Below, in pieces: positions 46,755-54,669 of a stretch of DNA of 64,000 bases (position 1 is the first letter of the stretch; each line of letters opens with the position of its first letter). A program made the translations under genes and the position numbers. The stretch is taken from assembly GCA_963768075.1 (NCBI GenBank), contig CAVYHD010000001.1, positions 1-64,000 on the forward strand, written 5' to 3'. Below the pieces are notes generated by a model. It was not told where the DNA came from and ran no database searches. It saw only the letters and a program-made list of their open reading frames with translations. Origin of the DNA: QHXW01 sp963768075. Lineage in GTDB: Bacteria > Acidobacteriota > Terriglobia > Bryobacterales > Bryobacteraceae.

Positions 46755-48014
46755 ATGGACGTTATACGCAAAGATGCTGGACGCAAGCGCTTGATCCGGC
46801 GAATCGTCTACATCACCGTTTTCGTCATCGCTCTCGGCGGAATCACATTCGCAGTTACCCGGCTCAAGCCCGCGGCGCCCAGCGTCGAGATGGCAACGCT
46901 ATGGCCAGGAACTGTCAAACGTGGCCCGATGAAGCGGGATGTGCATGGCCTCGGCACCCTGGTTCCCGAGGAAAAGCTGGTAGTCCCCGCCCAAACTGAT
47001 GGGCGAGTCGAGAAGCGCCTGCTATTGCCCGGACAAGATGCCGTCGTCAAGCCGGACACCGTCTTGATGATCCTCACCAGTCCGGAACTCGAACAGTCTA
47101 TGGTCGATGCCGAGTACCAGCTCAAGACCGCCGAAGCCACTTATACCGATACGGAAATGACTCTCGAGAAGCAGGGTCTCGATCAAAAGGCGGCCGCCGC
47201 GACGGTTAGCTCCGATTATAAACAGGCGAAACTGACCGCCGATCGCGACCGGGAACTGGCCAAGGAAGGCTTGATTCCCGACCTTCAGGAGAAGCTGTCA
47301 GCGGTGAAGGCCGACGAGCTGTCCCAGCGCACCAAGCTCGAAGAGGAACGGCTGGCGTTCCAAAAACAGCAGGTGCAGGCGGAGCTCGCCGCGCAAAGAG
47401 CCAAAGTTGACCAGCTTCGCGCTATGTACGAGTTGAAGAAGAATCAGGTGGAAGCGCTTAAGGTCAAGGCCGGAACCAACGGCATCATGACTGAGTTGTT
47501 GGTGGACGAGGGCCAGCGCGTCACCGCCGGCACGCCGCTGGCCCGCATCACTCAGCCCTGGAAACTGAAAGCGGAATTGAAAATCGCCGAGACTCAGGCG
47601 AAAGACGTCGCGATCGGGCAGGAGGCGCAGATCGATACGCGCAACGGCATTATTTCCGGGAAGGTGTCGCGCATCGATCCCTCGGTAATCAACGGCACGC
47701 GAACGGTGGACGTCCGTCTGATCGGCGCGCTGCCGTCCGGCGCTGTTCCCGATCTCAGCGTGGATGGCACCATCGTGCTGGAGAACTTGAGCGATGTAGT
47801 ATATGTCGAGCGGCCTGTGTTTGGCCAGCCCAATACCACCATCACGTTATTCAAGATCGATCCGGACGGCAAGGGCGCGATGCGCGTGCCTGTAAAATTG
47901 GGGGTCGGTTCAGTGACGACGATCGAAGTTCTGGACGGGTTGAAAATCGGAGATCGGGTAATTCTGTCGGACATGTCAGCCTGGGATGGGCACGATCGCC
48001 TGCGGCTGAATTAG
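46755..48014 (+). CDS. MacA/HlyD-type periplasmic adaptor protein
   Basis: 419-residue membrane-fusion protein. The N-terminal helix (RIVYITVFVIALGGITFAV) anchors it. A lipoyl-like half (LGTLVPEEKLVVPAQTDGRV) is followed by a long coiled coil (residues 120-240, including RTKLEEERLAFQKQQVQAEL and AQRAKVDQLRAMYELKKNQV). The second lipoyl half (GTNGIMTELLVDEGQRVTAG) and the beta-barrel (AKDVAIGQEAQIDTRNG) complete it. It links an inner-membrane transporter to an outer-membrane channel. The next gene is a LolD-like ATPase, but neither a permease nor a TolC-like gene is in the window. A strong ribosome site (AGGGAGG) supports ATG 46755. Confidence 0.88.
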   Translation: MDVIRKDAGRKRLIRRIVYITVFVIALGGITFAVTRLKPAAPSVEMATLWPGTVKRGPMKRDVHGLGTLVPEEKLVVPAQTDGRVEKRLLLPGQDAVVKPDTVLMILTSPELEQSMVDAEYQLKTAEATYTDTEMTLEKQGLDQKAAAATVSSDYKQAKLTADRDRELAKEGLIPDLQEKLSAVKADELSQRTKLEEERLAFQKQQVQAELAAQRAKVDQLRAMYELKKNQVEALKVKAGTNGIMTELLVDEGQRVTAGTPLARITQPWKLKAELKIAETQAKDVAIGQEAQIDTRNGIISGKVSRIDPSVINGTRTVDVRLIGALPSGAVPDLSVDGTIVLENLSDVVYVERPVFGQPNTTITLFKIDPDGKGAMRVPVKLGVGSVTTIEVLDGLKIGDRVILSDMSAWDGHDRLRLN

Positions 48015-48032
48015 CAAATTGAGGAGCAAAGA

Positions 48033-48734
48033 ATGGCGGACGGAGCGGTTCCACTCATACACCTCGACGGCGTGACCAAGGTATTCGTCACCGATGAAGT
48101 CGAGACACATGCCTTGGCGGGTATTCACGTTGATATCAAAAAGGGAGAGTACGTTTCGATTTCCGGTCCTTCCGGCTGCGGCAAATCGACCCTGCTCGCT
48201 ATCCTCGGACTGCTCGACACGCCCTCCGACGGCACTTACGTCCTCAATGGCAAGCCGGTGAGCGGCCTGAAGATGCAAGAACGGGCGCGCATCCGTAATC
48301 GCGAGATCGGGTTCATCTTCCAGGCGTTCAACCTGATCGGCGATCTGACGGTCTACGAGAACGTCGAGCTGCCCCTCACCTACCGCGGCACGCCCGGATC
48401 GGAGCGCAAAAAGCTCGTGCATGAGGCGCTGGAGAAAGTCGGCATGTCGCATCGCGTCAAACACTACCCGTCCCAGTTATCGGGCGGTCAGCAACAGCGC
48501 GTGGCCGTGGCGCGTGCGCTTGTGGGGTCGCCGTCCGTGCTGCTCGCTGACGAGCCCACCGGAAACCTCGACTCCGCCAACGGCGAAGCCGTCATGGACC
48601 TGATGCGCGAGCTCCACCGCAACGGCGCCACCATCGTGATGGTGACTCACGACCCCCGCTACGCCCGCTTCGCCGACCGCGGCATCCACCTGTTCGACGG
48701 CCGGGTGGTCGAAGAGAAAATGGAAATGGCCTAG
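48033..48734 (+). CDS. LolD/MacB-type ABC ATPase
   Basis: 233-residue stand-alone ATPase with full motifs: Walker A SGPSGCGKSTLLAILGLLD, Q-loop IFQAFNLIGDLTVYENVELP, signature LSGGQQQRVAVARAL, Walker B VLLADEPTGNLDSANGEAVM, H-loop VMVTHDPRYARFADRG. It follows the adaptor gene by 18 nt with GAGGAG before its ATG. Normally a MacB/FtsX-like permease gene accompanies it; here the next gene is on the other strand. A permease elsewhere in the genome must be assumed, or the pair is incomplete. Confidence 0.9.
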   Translation: MADGAVPLIHLDGVTKVFVTDEVETHALAGIHVDIKKGEYVSISGPSGCGKSTLLAILGLLDTPSDGTYVLNGKPVSGLKMQERARIRNREIGFIFQAFNLIGDLTVYENVELPLTYRGTPGSERKKLVHEALEKVGMSHRVKHYPSQLSGGQQQRVAVARALVGSPSVLLADEPTGNLDSANGEAVMDLMRELHRNGATIVMVTHDPRYARFADRGIHLFDGRVVEEKMEMA

Positions 48735-48753
48735 GCGGCTGGAGTCGCCTACC

Positions 48754-49590
48754 TCACGCCAGATATTTGATCAGCAGTGCCTCGTTGCCGGTTTCGTTGT
48801 AGATAAGCTCGTCTACCATGTGCCGCGCGAGCATAATGCCGAAGCCGCCCGGACGCATGCCCATGCGGTCGCGCACTTCCGAGTGCTCGAACGGCGCATT
48901 CTCGCGGTTAGAAACGGCGGCGTGAGACAGATCCCCGAACGAGAACCCGCTTCCCGGATCCCCTACGTGATAAATGATGGCGCGCTGAGTCCGCACATAG
49001 CTGATGCGCACCTGTTTTTCCGGGTCCGAAGCGCAGCCGTGCTCGATCGCGTTCACCAGAATCTCACGGATGGCGCTGGCGATGTTTTCCCGCTCCACCA
49101 GCGGCAGGTCCGTTGGCAGCTCCCGTAGAAATTGCACGATTCGCTCCGCGGCCTCCATCTTGCAGCGTACCCGGAAGCTCAGCCAGTTCGGGCTCGCCGA
49201 CACCACTTGAATATCGTCTTCGTATGGGGCGCTCTCGAGCGCCTTGCCCACCATATCGGCTACCGCTCTGACGGCAAAGGGTTTACTGAAGTAGGCGTAG
49301 GCCTGCTCGCGGATGGAGCGTACGATACTCTCCGGCGTGCCGTCCACCGTCATCACGACGACTTTCGCCGACGGACTTAACTCGCGCAAGCGCTCCAGCA
49401 GTCCCAGGCCGGCGCCCATGCTCACGTCGGCCAGCACCAGGTCGTAGTGAGCGGATGCCACAGCGCTGAGGGCCTCGGGGCTGCCAAACACGCTATCCAC
49501 CCTGCGGCCGGAAGCCTCCAGCACCGTCCGGAGCAGCCGATGCACCTCCGGATCAGCGTCCGCGATCAGGATGCGCTTCGCGCCGGCCAT
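48754..49590 (-). CDS. Receiver domain fused to an RsbW-like HATPase
   Basis: About 278 residues. The receiver (residues 1-125) has RILIADADPEVHRLL, the phospho-site VLADVSMGAGLGLLE, VVVMTVDG and YFSKPFAVRAV. The C-terminal half is a GHKL ATPase of the anti-sigma/SpoIIAB class (ENIASAIREILVNAIEHGC, the N box; IIYHVGDPGSGFSFGDLS, the G1 box; GGFGIMLARHMVDELIYNE). The frame opens at 49635, but ATG 49590 (MAGAKRILIADADPEV) is more likely. It is divergent from a STAS-domain gene whose product is the natural substrate class, so the two probably form a partner-switching pair. Confidence 0.87.
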   Translation of the reverse strand: MAGAKRILIADADPEVHRLLRTVLEASGRRVDSVFGSPEALSAVASAHYDLVLADVSMGAGLGLLERLRELSPSAKVVVMTVDGTPESIVRSIREQAYAYFSKPFAVRAVADMVGKALESAPYEDDIQVVSASPNWLSFRVRCKMEAAERIVQFLRELPTDLPLVERENIASAIREILVNAIEHGCASDPEKQVRISYVRTQRAIIYHVGDPGSGFSFGDLSHAAVSNRENAPFEHSEVRDRMGMRPGGFGIMLARHMVDELIYNETGNEALLIKYLA

Positions 49591-49627
49591 TGCTTGTAGT
49601 ACGATACCAAAGGACGGAGTCAACCGG

Positions 49628-49999
49628 ATGCACATCGATTTCGATTACCAGGACGACGTCTGTATCCTTCGCACGAAGGGACGATTTGCCACCGGCCTGG
49701 ACGCGGACTACCTGCGCACCAAGACCGACGAGATCAAGAAAAGCGGGCGTCGCAAGGTGATGGCCGATTTTCACGACGTTCCGTACATCGACTCCACCGG
49801 GATCGGCTTCCTGGTCGGCGTCTATACCTCGGTCACCAATACTCTCGGAGGCCGCTTCATAATCGCCGGACCCAACCCGCGCGTCCGTGAAGTCCTTGAT
49901 CTGATGCGACTTAGCACCGTTATTCCCATCGCTGACGACGAAGCCGCCGCCATGGCATTTCTGAACGCCCCCGCCGCCCGCAGCGCCGAGCAGGACTGA
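49628..49999 (+). CDS. STAS-domain anti-sigma-factor antagonist
   Basis: 123-residue single STAS domain of the SpoIIAA/RsbV type. FDYQDDVCILRTKGRFATGL opens the fold, and the phospho-acceptor Ser lies in VPYIDSTGIGFLVGVYTSV. GGRFIIAGPNPRVREVLDLM closes it. The frame opens at 49571, but ATG 49628 (MHIDFDY) follows GGACGG and avoids overlap with the divergent gene. The receiver-HATPase protein encoded 38 nt away is the likely kinase/binding partner. Controlled output (sigma factor or other) unknown. Confidence 0.88.
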   Translation: MHIDFDYQDDVCILRTKGRFATGLDADYLRTKTDEIKKSGRRKVMADFHDVPYIDSTGIGFLVGVYTSVTNTLGGRFIIAGPNPRVREVLDLMRLSTVIPIADDEAAAMAFLNAPAARSAEQD

Positions 50000-50051
50000 T
50001 CCACCGTTTTTTAACACTTCCCATCACTTCGCACTTGAATTGTTTAATCAT

Positions 50052-50069
50052 TAGTACTATAAAATTAGT
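50052..50069. promoter_or_regulatory. Palindromic operator-like site in front of blaI
   Basis: TAGTACTA (50052-50059) is a perfect palindrome inside TTAGTACTATAAAATTAGTA. A second half-site TTAGTA (50065-50070) runs into the ATG of the BlaI-like gene. Family knowledge says BlaI/MecI repressors bind TACA/TGTA-type dyads over their own promoter; the sequence here (AGTACT core) is a variant, so autorepression is an inference. Confidence 0.5.
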
Positions 50070-50444
50070 ATGAGACGCCCGAGTACGACCCTCACCGGCG
50101 CGGAACTCGAGATCATGCACGTGGTTTGGAGCAAGGACAAAGCTACCGTGCGCGATGTCTACGAGGCGCTGCGCGAGCGCAAAAAAGTCGCTTATACCAG
50201 CGTCATGACCGTGATGAAGATCCTCGCGCAGAAGGGCTATCTCAAGAAGAGGCAGGAGGACCGCGCTTACGTCTACCAGCCGGCTCGGCCGCGTGCGCAA
50301 GTCCTGGGACTGATGGTCCGGGACTTCGTGGATCGCGTCTTCCAGGGCGCGGCGAAGCCGCTGCTCGTGCATTTGGTGGAAGACGAGCGCCTGTCGGAGA
50401 GCGATCTCGTCGAAATCCGGCGCCTGCTGGAGAAATCCCAATGA
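50070..50444 (+). CDS. BlaI/MecI/CopY-family repressor
   Basis: 124-residue winged-helix repressor. LTGAELEIMHVVWSKDKATV and VYEALRERKKVAYTSVMTVM carry the DNA-binding helices. ILAQKGYLKKRQEDRAYVYQ is the wing. The C-terminal helices (FVDRVFQGAAKPLLVHLVED) serve dimerisation and bear the region cut by BlaR1-type proteases. It overlaps the M56 peptidase gene by 4 nt (ATGA), the standard blaI-blaR1 arrangement. A palindrome lies directly upstream. Confidence 0.92.
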   Translation: MRRPSTTLTGAELEIMHVVWSKDKATVRDVYEALRERKKVAYTSVMTVMKILAQKGYLKKRQEDRAYVYQPARPRAQVLGLMVRDFVDRVFQGAAKPLLVHLVEDERLSESDLVEIRRLLEKSQ

Positions 50445-51823
50445 CCGCCGAGGTATGGCTGGCGGATCTCGTGGCCGGGTGGGTGCAGGTCGGCGTCATC
50501 ACAACAGTGGCGGCGCTCTTGCTGCGCATGGTGCCGGCGCGCTCTCCGGGTACTGGGTTGGCTTACTTGCAGACGCTGCTCGGCGTCTGCTTGTTGCTCC
50601 CGGTGGTAGAGCCCTGGCGCGCGGCGCCCGTCACCACCGGGATTTCCGCACGTACGGTTTCCGTCTTCCGCGCCTCCACGCCGGACGCCGTTCCGCTCTC
50701 CGCTTCAAAAGTGTTGCTCGCTTTGCTTGCAACGGGCATCGCCGCCCGTTTGATCTGGCTCGTCGTGGGCTATGCCAAGCTGCGCGGGTTTCGCCGCCGC
50801 GCCACGCCGCTAGCCGTGGAGCCGCTACCCATTGCTCGCGGCGCACACGCGGCGGTGTACGTTTCGCGCGAGGTTTCCGGGCCCGTAACGTTCAGCTTCC
50901 GGCGTCCCACCGTGTTGCTTCCTTCGCGCTGGCTGGAGCTCGTCCCCGCGCACCAGAACGCCATTCTGTGGCATGAGCTCCTGCACGTCCGCCGCAGGGA
51001 TTGGGTGTTCCACGTGGCCGAAGAAATCATCCGTGCGGTGCTTTGGTTCCATCCCGCCGTCTGGTGGCTGATCGCGGAAATCCGGCTGGCGCGCGAGCAG
51101 GTAGTGGACCACATGGTCGTCGGAATCACCGGCGCTCCCCGGTGCTATGTCGAAGTTCTGCTGGATTTCGCCGGCATCGATTCTCCCATTACCGCACCCG
51201 CGTTTACGTGCAAGCGCCACCTCGCGCGGCGCATCAAATCCCTTCTCCAGGAGGTGTCTATGACCAAGTCCCGTTCCATCACATCGCTCGCGATTATCAC
51301 CCTGTGCCTGGCTGCTGCCGGCGCCGTCGCAGTCTGGGCGTTTCCCCTTGAATCAGTGAGCTCGACTTTCATCGCGCAAGACGACTCCGCTCCCGCCGCG
51401 GGCATCGTCGGAGGCGTAGCTCAGGGCGTGGTGGGAGGCGTGATAGGAGGTGTCCCCGGAGGCGTGATCGGTGGGATCGTGGGTGGTGTTCCCGGGGCTA
51501 AGACGGTCGCCGCGGGCCCACAGGAACCGCCGCTTCACCATATCGGGGAAAATGGCGTGAGTGCGCCCAAGGTCCTGCACAAGATCGATCCTGACTACAC
51601 CAAAGAGGCGAGAGATGCCAAGATCGAAGGCACGACTGTGCTGAGGCTCGAAGTGCATCCCGACGGCCGTGCGCATAATCTTCATGTCGCGCGGTCCCTC
51701 GATCCCGGCCTCGATCAGAAGGCCATCGAAGCGATTTCTCAGTGGGAGTTTGAGCCCGGCAAGAAAGACGGTAAACCCGTCGCGGTGCAAGCGACTATTG
51801 AAGTCAACTTCAAGCTGCACTAG
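50441..51823 (+). CDS. M56 (BlaR1-like) metallopeptidase with C-terminal TonB domain
   Basis: About 460 residues. Membrane helices near the N-terminus (VQVGVITTVAALLLRMVPA, VLLALLATGIAARLIWLVVG) surround the cytoplasmic gluzincin site HELLHVRRRDW (near residue 176), with the third metal ligand Glu in RLAREQVVDHMV. A further helix follows (SLAIITLCLAAAGAVAVWAF). From residue 320 a run of Gly-Gly-Val repeats (VGGVAQGVVGGVIGG and on to about 350) leads to a TonB C-terminal domain (VLHKIDPDYTKEARDAKIEG, WEFEPGKKDGKPVAVQATIE). BlaR1's penicillin sensor is replaced by TonB, a fusion common in Acidobacteriota. It may sense envelope stress and relieve BlaI repression by proteolysis. Confidence 0.88.
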   Translation: MTAEVWLADLVAGWVQVGVITTVAALLLRMVPARSPGTGLAYLQTLLGVCLLLPVVEPWRAAPVTTGISARTVSVFRASTPDAVPLSASKVLLALLATGIAARLIWLVVGYAKLRGFRRRATPLAVEPLPIARGAHAAVYVSREVSGPVTFSFRRPTVLLPSRWLELVPAHQNAILWHELLHVRRRDWVFHVAEEIIRAVLWFHPAVWWLIAEIRLAREQVVDHMVVGITGAPRCYVEVLLDFAGIDSPITAPAFTCKRHLARRIKSLLQEVSMTKSRSITSLAIITLCLAAAGAVAVWAFPLESVSSTFIAQDDSAPAAGIVGGVAQGVVGGVIGGVPGGVIGGIVGGVPGAKTVAAGPQEPPLHHIGENGVSAPKVLHKIDPDYTKEARDAKIEGTTVLRLEVHPDGRAHNLHVARSLDPGLDQKAIEAISQWEFEPGKKDGKPVAVQATIEVNFKLH

Positions 51824-52400
51824 ACCGCGCGCTCCCTGGCTGGCGTGCGCGGCAATACTGGTTGGCTGCGCCGCGCACAGCTCCAAAACCATGCCGGAGC
51901 CGCCCATCCCGGAGAAGTCGGGCTACTTCATCGATCTCGAGCCCGGTTGGCGCCTGCGCGTGGTCACGCCCATCCTGAAGTCCGGCGGCTACGAGTTGCG
52001 GACATCCGGCGCAGAGACCATTGGCAGCTCAATCACTGTTCCCGCCGCGGACTTCATCGGCTTCGAAACCGCCTATTATTCCGTGAGCAAACCCGATGAG
52101 AGAGGCATGCGCATAGCGTTCCTTTCCGCCACGACTACGAAAGGAGGAGAGACCGCGCCGCAACCGCAGCCACTTGTGCCGCTATTTGATCTCCCGGCGA
52201 GCGTCCGGTTCGTGCGTCTTATCTATCTGATACGCACCAGCCAGATGGATCACAACATGGCCGTGGTCGCCACCGATCAGAAGGAGGCTCTCGACGCGCT
52301 CACAAAAGCCGTACAGTCCAACCCCGGCAACTGCGCAACACGGCTCGGAGTTTACTGCTCGTGGGTGCCCACGGGCATTTCCGTTCGGCCCGAATTCTAG
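51798..52400 (+). CDS. Lipoprotein of unknown function
   Basis: About 200 residues. TTG 51798 gives MKSTSSCTRPRAPWLACAAI, a basic start, a hydrophobic stretch and a lipobox (ILVGC). The mature part is beta-rich (SGYFIDLEPGWRLRVVTPIL, ELRTSGAETIGSSITVPAAD) without a family I recognise. A conserved-looking end is GNCATRLGVYCSWVPTGIS with two Cys. It overlaps the end of the M56-TonB gene by 26 nt, so it is probably translated with the blaI operon. Confidence 0.65.
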   Translation: MKSTSSCTRPRAPWLACAAILVGCAAHSSKTMPEPPIPEKSGYFIDLEPGWRLRVVTPILKSGGYELRTSGAETIGSSITVPAADFIGFETAYYSVSKPDERGMRIAFLSATTTKGGETAPQPQPLVPLFDLPASVRFVRLIYLIRTSQMDHNMAVVATDQKEALDALTKAVQSNPGNCATRLGVYCSWVPTGISVRPEF

Positions 52401-52939
52401 AGATCCGGTCTAGGAACAGGCGCCGGCGCCTCGAGCGCCTCCGGCACTTCCGGACCATCCCTCGCGCTCATCGCCCTCAGGTACCGGGGAAAACGGCTGC
52501 CCAACACGCCACCGTAGAGAATGTGGCCCACCAGCATGGCGCGATCGGGACTGTAAATCGGAACGATGGGGTTCACGAACTTCCATAGCCAATTGAAAGA
52601 CAAGAAAAACCAGGCAGTGCCGTAGATCAGCCCGACCAGCGTTATCCGCAGACGCGCGCTGTCATCGCGGATCACTAGTCCAAACAGCGCGCCCAACAAG
52701 CCGTAGACCACGAGCAGCAACGCCAACCCCGCGCTCGTCCGTGAGCCGAATCCTTGGCGGTAAGCCGCTTCGCCGTAAAATGTGGACGCCAGCAGGTTGG
52801 GAACCGTCCAGACCGAGCGGCCATGCCATTTCGAATCGAGCGCAAGATATCCCAGCAGGATGAGGGCGCCGACAACGCCCGCTTGAATTCCCGCCAATGC
52901 CAGGAACCGGTTGGAACCGGCTCCGTTCCCTGAAGGCAT
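52397..52939 (-). CDS. Four-helix membrane protein, unknown
   Basis: 180-residue protein with helices at about 15-35 (AGIQAGVVGALILLGYLALD), 65-88 (AGLALLLVVYGLLGALFGLV), 97-117 (TLVGLIYGTAWFFLSFNWLW) and 130-145 (MLVGHILYGGVLGS). A Pro/Glu-rich tail follows (PEVPEALEAPAPVPRPDL). No recognised family. It overlaps the lipoprotein stop by 4 nt on the opposite strand and is divergent from the ketosynthase gene. Confidence 0.65.
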   Translation of the reverse strand: MPSGNGAGSNRFLALAGIQAGVVGALILLGYLALDSKWHGRSVWTVPNLLASTFYGEAAYRQGFGSRTSAGLALLLVVYGLLGALFGLVIRDDSARLRITLVGLIYGTAWFFLSFNWLWKFVNPIVPIYSPDRAMLVGHILYGGVLGSRFPRYLRAMSARDGPEVPEALEAPAPVPRPDL

Positions 52940-53075
52940 GAAAACAGCCTATACTGACGGAAAGGCAAAAGGCAAAGCAGTTCTCCAGTCGCAGGCCCGT
53001 CCAGACACGCTTTCTGTGCATTGGTAACGCAGGCCGCGTGGATGGCGCCCGTTCGTTGAGGATAGTTACGCACAC

Positions 53076-54323
53076 ATGGCACGTCGCGTCGTAGTCACGG
53101 GTATCGGGGCCGTGAGCCCGAATGGAGTGGGCCGAGAGAATTTCTGGCGTGCCACCCGTGAAGGTGTTAGCGGAATTCGCCGCATCCGCTGCTTTGATCC
53201 ATCCACGCACGCGGTGCAAGTGGCCGGTGAAGTAGTGGACTTCGACGAGCGCCAGTATGTGGAGCCCAAGGACCGCCCGCACGTCTCTCGCGCCGTGCCG
53301 ATGGCCCTAGCCGCGGTCGAGGAAACGTTGTGCGATGCCGGCATCGAGTCTCGCTCTATGACTCGCGATCAACTTCGCGGAATTGGCGTGATCGTAGGCT
53401 CCGGCGGCGGCAGCCAGGCGTTCACCGAGGAGCAGTACCGGCTCTACTACACCGGCCACGAGAAGCAGTGCAGCGTTTACACCATTCCCACGGGCACCAT
53501 CGGCACGCTGGCCAGCGAAGTTTCCATGCGGTTCGGCTTCCGCGGCATGAGCCACATCGTCTCCACAGGCTGCACCTCCTCCACCGACGCCATCGGCTAC
53601 GCTTACCGCAATATTCAGGCTGGAGTGATTGACACTATGGTGACCGGCGGCGTCGATGCGCCTATCGCTCCGCTCATCCTGCGTGGCTTCATGCTGATGC
53701 GCATTCTGACCACGAGCTGGAACACCGAACCCGAGCGCGCCTCGCGCCCCTTCTCCCGCGATCGCGACGGCTTCGTGCTTGGCGAGGGAGCGTGGTTCTT
53801 CGTGCTGGAGGAGCGCGAAAAGGCTTTGGCACGCGGCGCCCGCAGCTACGGGGAAATCGTGGGCTACGCTTCTACCTGCGAGGCGTTCCACCGCGTGCGC
53901 CTCGAAGAATGCGGCGAAGAGCCGGCGCGCACCATCGGCATGGCTCTCGAAGAGGCCGGTGTGCCGCCGGCCGACGTGCAGTATATCAACTATCATGGGA
54001 CCGCGACGGAGTTGAACGATCGCATCGAGACACGGGCCATCAAGCTCGCCTTCAACGGACACGCCTACAAGGTGGCTGGCTCGTCGGTGAAGAGCCTGAT
54101 CGGCCATCCGCAAGGAGCCTGCGGTGCGGCCGGTATTGCCGCTACGCTGCTCGCCATGCGCGATGGTGTCGCTCCGCCGACCAGAAACCTGGATACGCCG
54201 GACCCGGAATGCGATCTCGACTATATCGCGGAAGGCCCGCGCAAAATGGATATCGAGTACGCAGTCGCCAATTGCATCGCTTTCGGTAGCAAGAACTCGG
54301 CCATGGTTCTGCGTCGTGCCTAA
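53076..54323 (+). CDS. Beta-ketoacyl-ACP synthase II-like ketosynthase (FabF-like)
   Basis: 415-residue ketosynthase with the full Cys-His-His triad: C166 in VSTGCTSSTDAIG, H307 in YINYHGTATELND and H344 in VKSLIGHPQGACGA. The N-terminus RRVVVTGIGAVSPNGVG and the end CIAFGSKNSAMVLR are typical. A stretch with Tyr-Tyr-Thr-Gly-His near residue 124 and the FMLMR segment differ from the standard FabF of fatty-acid synthesis, so it may serve a special lipid or a small polyketide-type product. No ACP gene is beside it. Two small exported-protein genes follow on the same strand. Confidence 0.9.
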   Translation: MARRVVVTGIGAVSPNGVGRENFWRATREGVSGIRRIRCFDPSTHAVQVAGEVVDFDERQYVEPKDRPHVSRAVPMALAAVEETLCDAGIESRSMTRDQLRGIGVIVGSGGGSQAFTEEQYRLYYTGHEKQCSVYTIPTGTIGTLASEVSMRFGFRGMSHIVSTGCTSSTDAIGYAYRNIQAGVIDTMVTGGVDAPIAPLILRGFMLMRILTTSWNTEPERASRPFSRDRDGFVLGEGAWFFVLEEREKALARGARSYGEIVGYASTCEAFHRVRLEECGEEPARTIGMALEEAGVPPADVQYINYHGTATELNDRIETRAIKLAFNGHAYKVAGSSVKSLIGHPQGACGAAGIAATLLAMRDGVAPPTRNLDTPDPECDLDYIAEGPRKMDIEYAVANCIAFGSKNSAMVLRRA

Positions 54324-54335
54324 AGGAGTGCCACT

Positions 54336-54668
54336 GTGTCGCGCATTTTTCGGTTTCTGATTCCCCTTGCCGCCGTGGCGGCGTTCCTGTGGTTCTGCCC
54401 GCCGGCCCGGCTGCTCGCGCTGGCTGTGGTGGGCCGCAGCCCGGAATGTCCCATCGCCGATGCTATCATGGCGGACCAGAACCTGAAGCTGCAGATCCGC
54501 TACAACGACGAGATCTTCAAAGCGAGCAAACTCCTTGAAACCGATGCCGGCGGTTTCGAGCATTGGGACACGCCGGCCGGCCAATACTGGATTCCAAAGG
54601 GCAGCCGCTATGGTCCCTGTGCCGAAGCCAATCACGCCGCGCGGCCCGACGTGATGTATTTCCACTAA
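54336..54668 (+). CDS. Short exported protein resembling the start of an FkbM-type methyltransferase
   Basis: 110 residues, start GTG 54336. A membrane-anchor helix (FLIPLAAVAAFLWFCPPARL) is followed by KLQIRYNDEIFKASKLLETD and GGFEHWDTPAGQYWIPKGSR. The last stretch resembles the segment found just before the SAM-binding fold in anchored FkbM methyltransferases (a WxTP-G-WWIP pattern). The methyltransferase fold itself is missing: the frame ends at 54668, 2 nt before the next gene. It is either a truncated relic or a small protein in its own right. The resemblance is from memory and needs a profile search. Confidence 0.5.
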   Translation: MSRIFRFLIPLAAVAAFLWFCPPARLLALAVVGRSPECPIADAIMADQNLKLQIRYNDEIFKASKLLETDAGGFEHWDTPAGQYWIPKGSRYGPCAEANHAARPDVMYFH

Positions 54669-54669
54669 C

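Noticed and set aside
51400..51500. Short tandem repeats that could suggest a CRISPR or minisatellite
   Set aside because: They are codons for a Gly-Gly-Val linker inside the M56-TonB protein, with no spacer structure.
53307..54665. 452-codon open frame on the minus strand
   Set aside because: It lies antisense to the ketosynthase gene, whose active-site motifs are intact; the antisense text has no domain and reflects GC-rich third positions.
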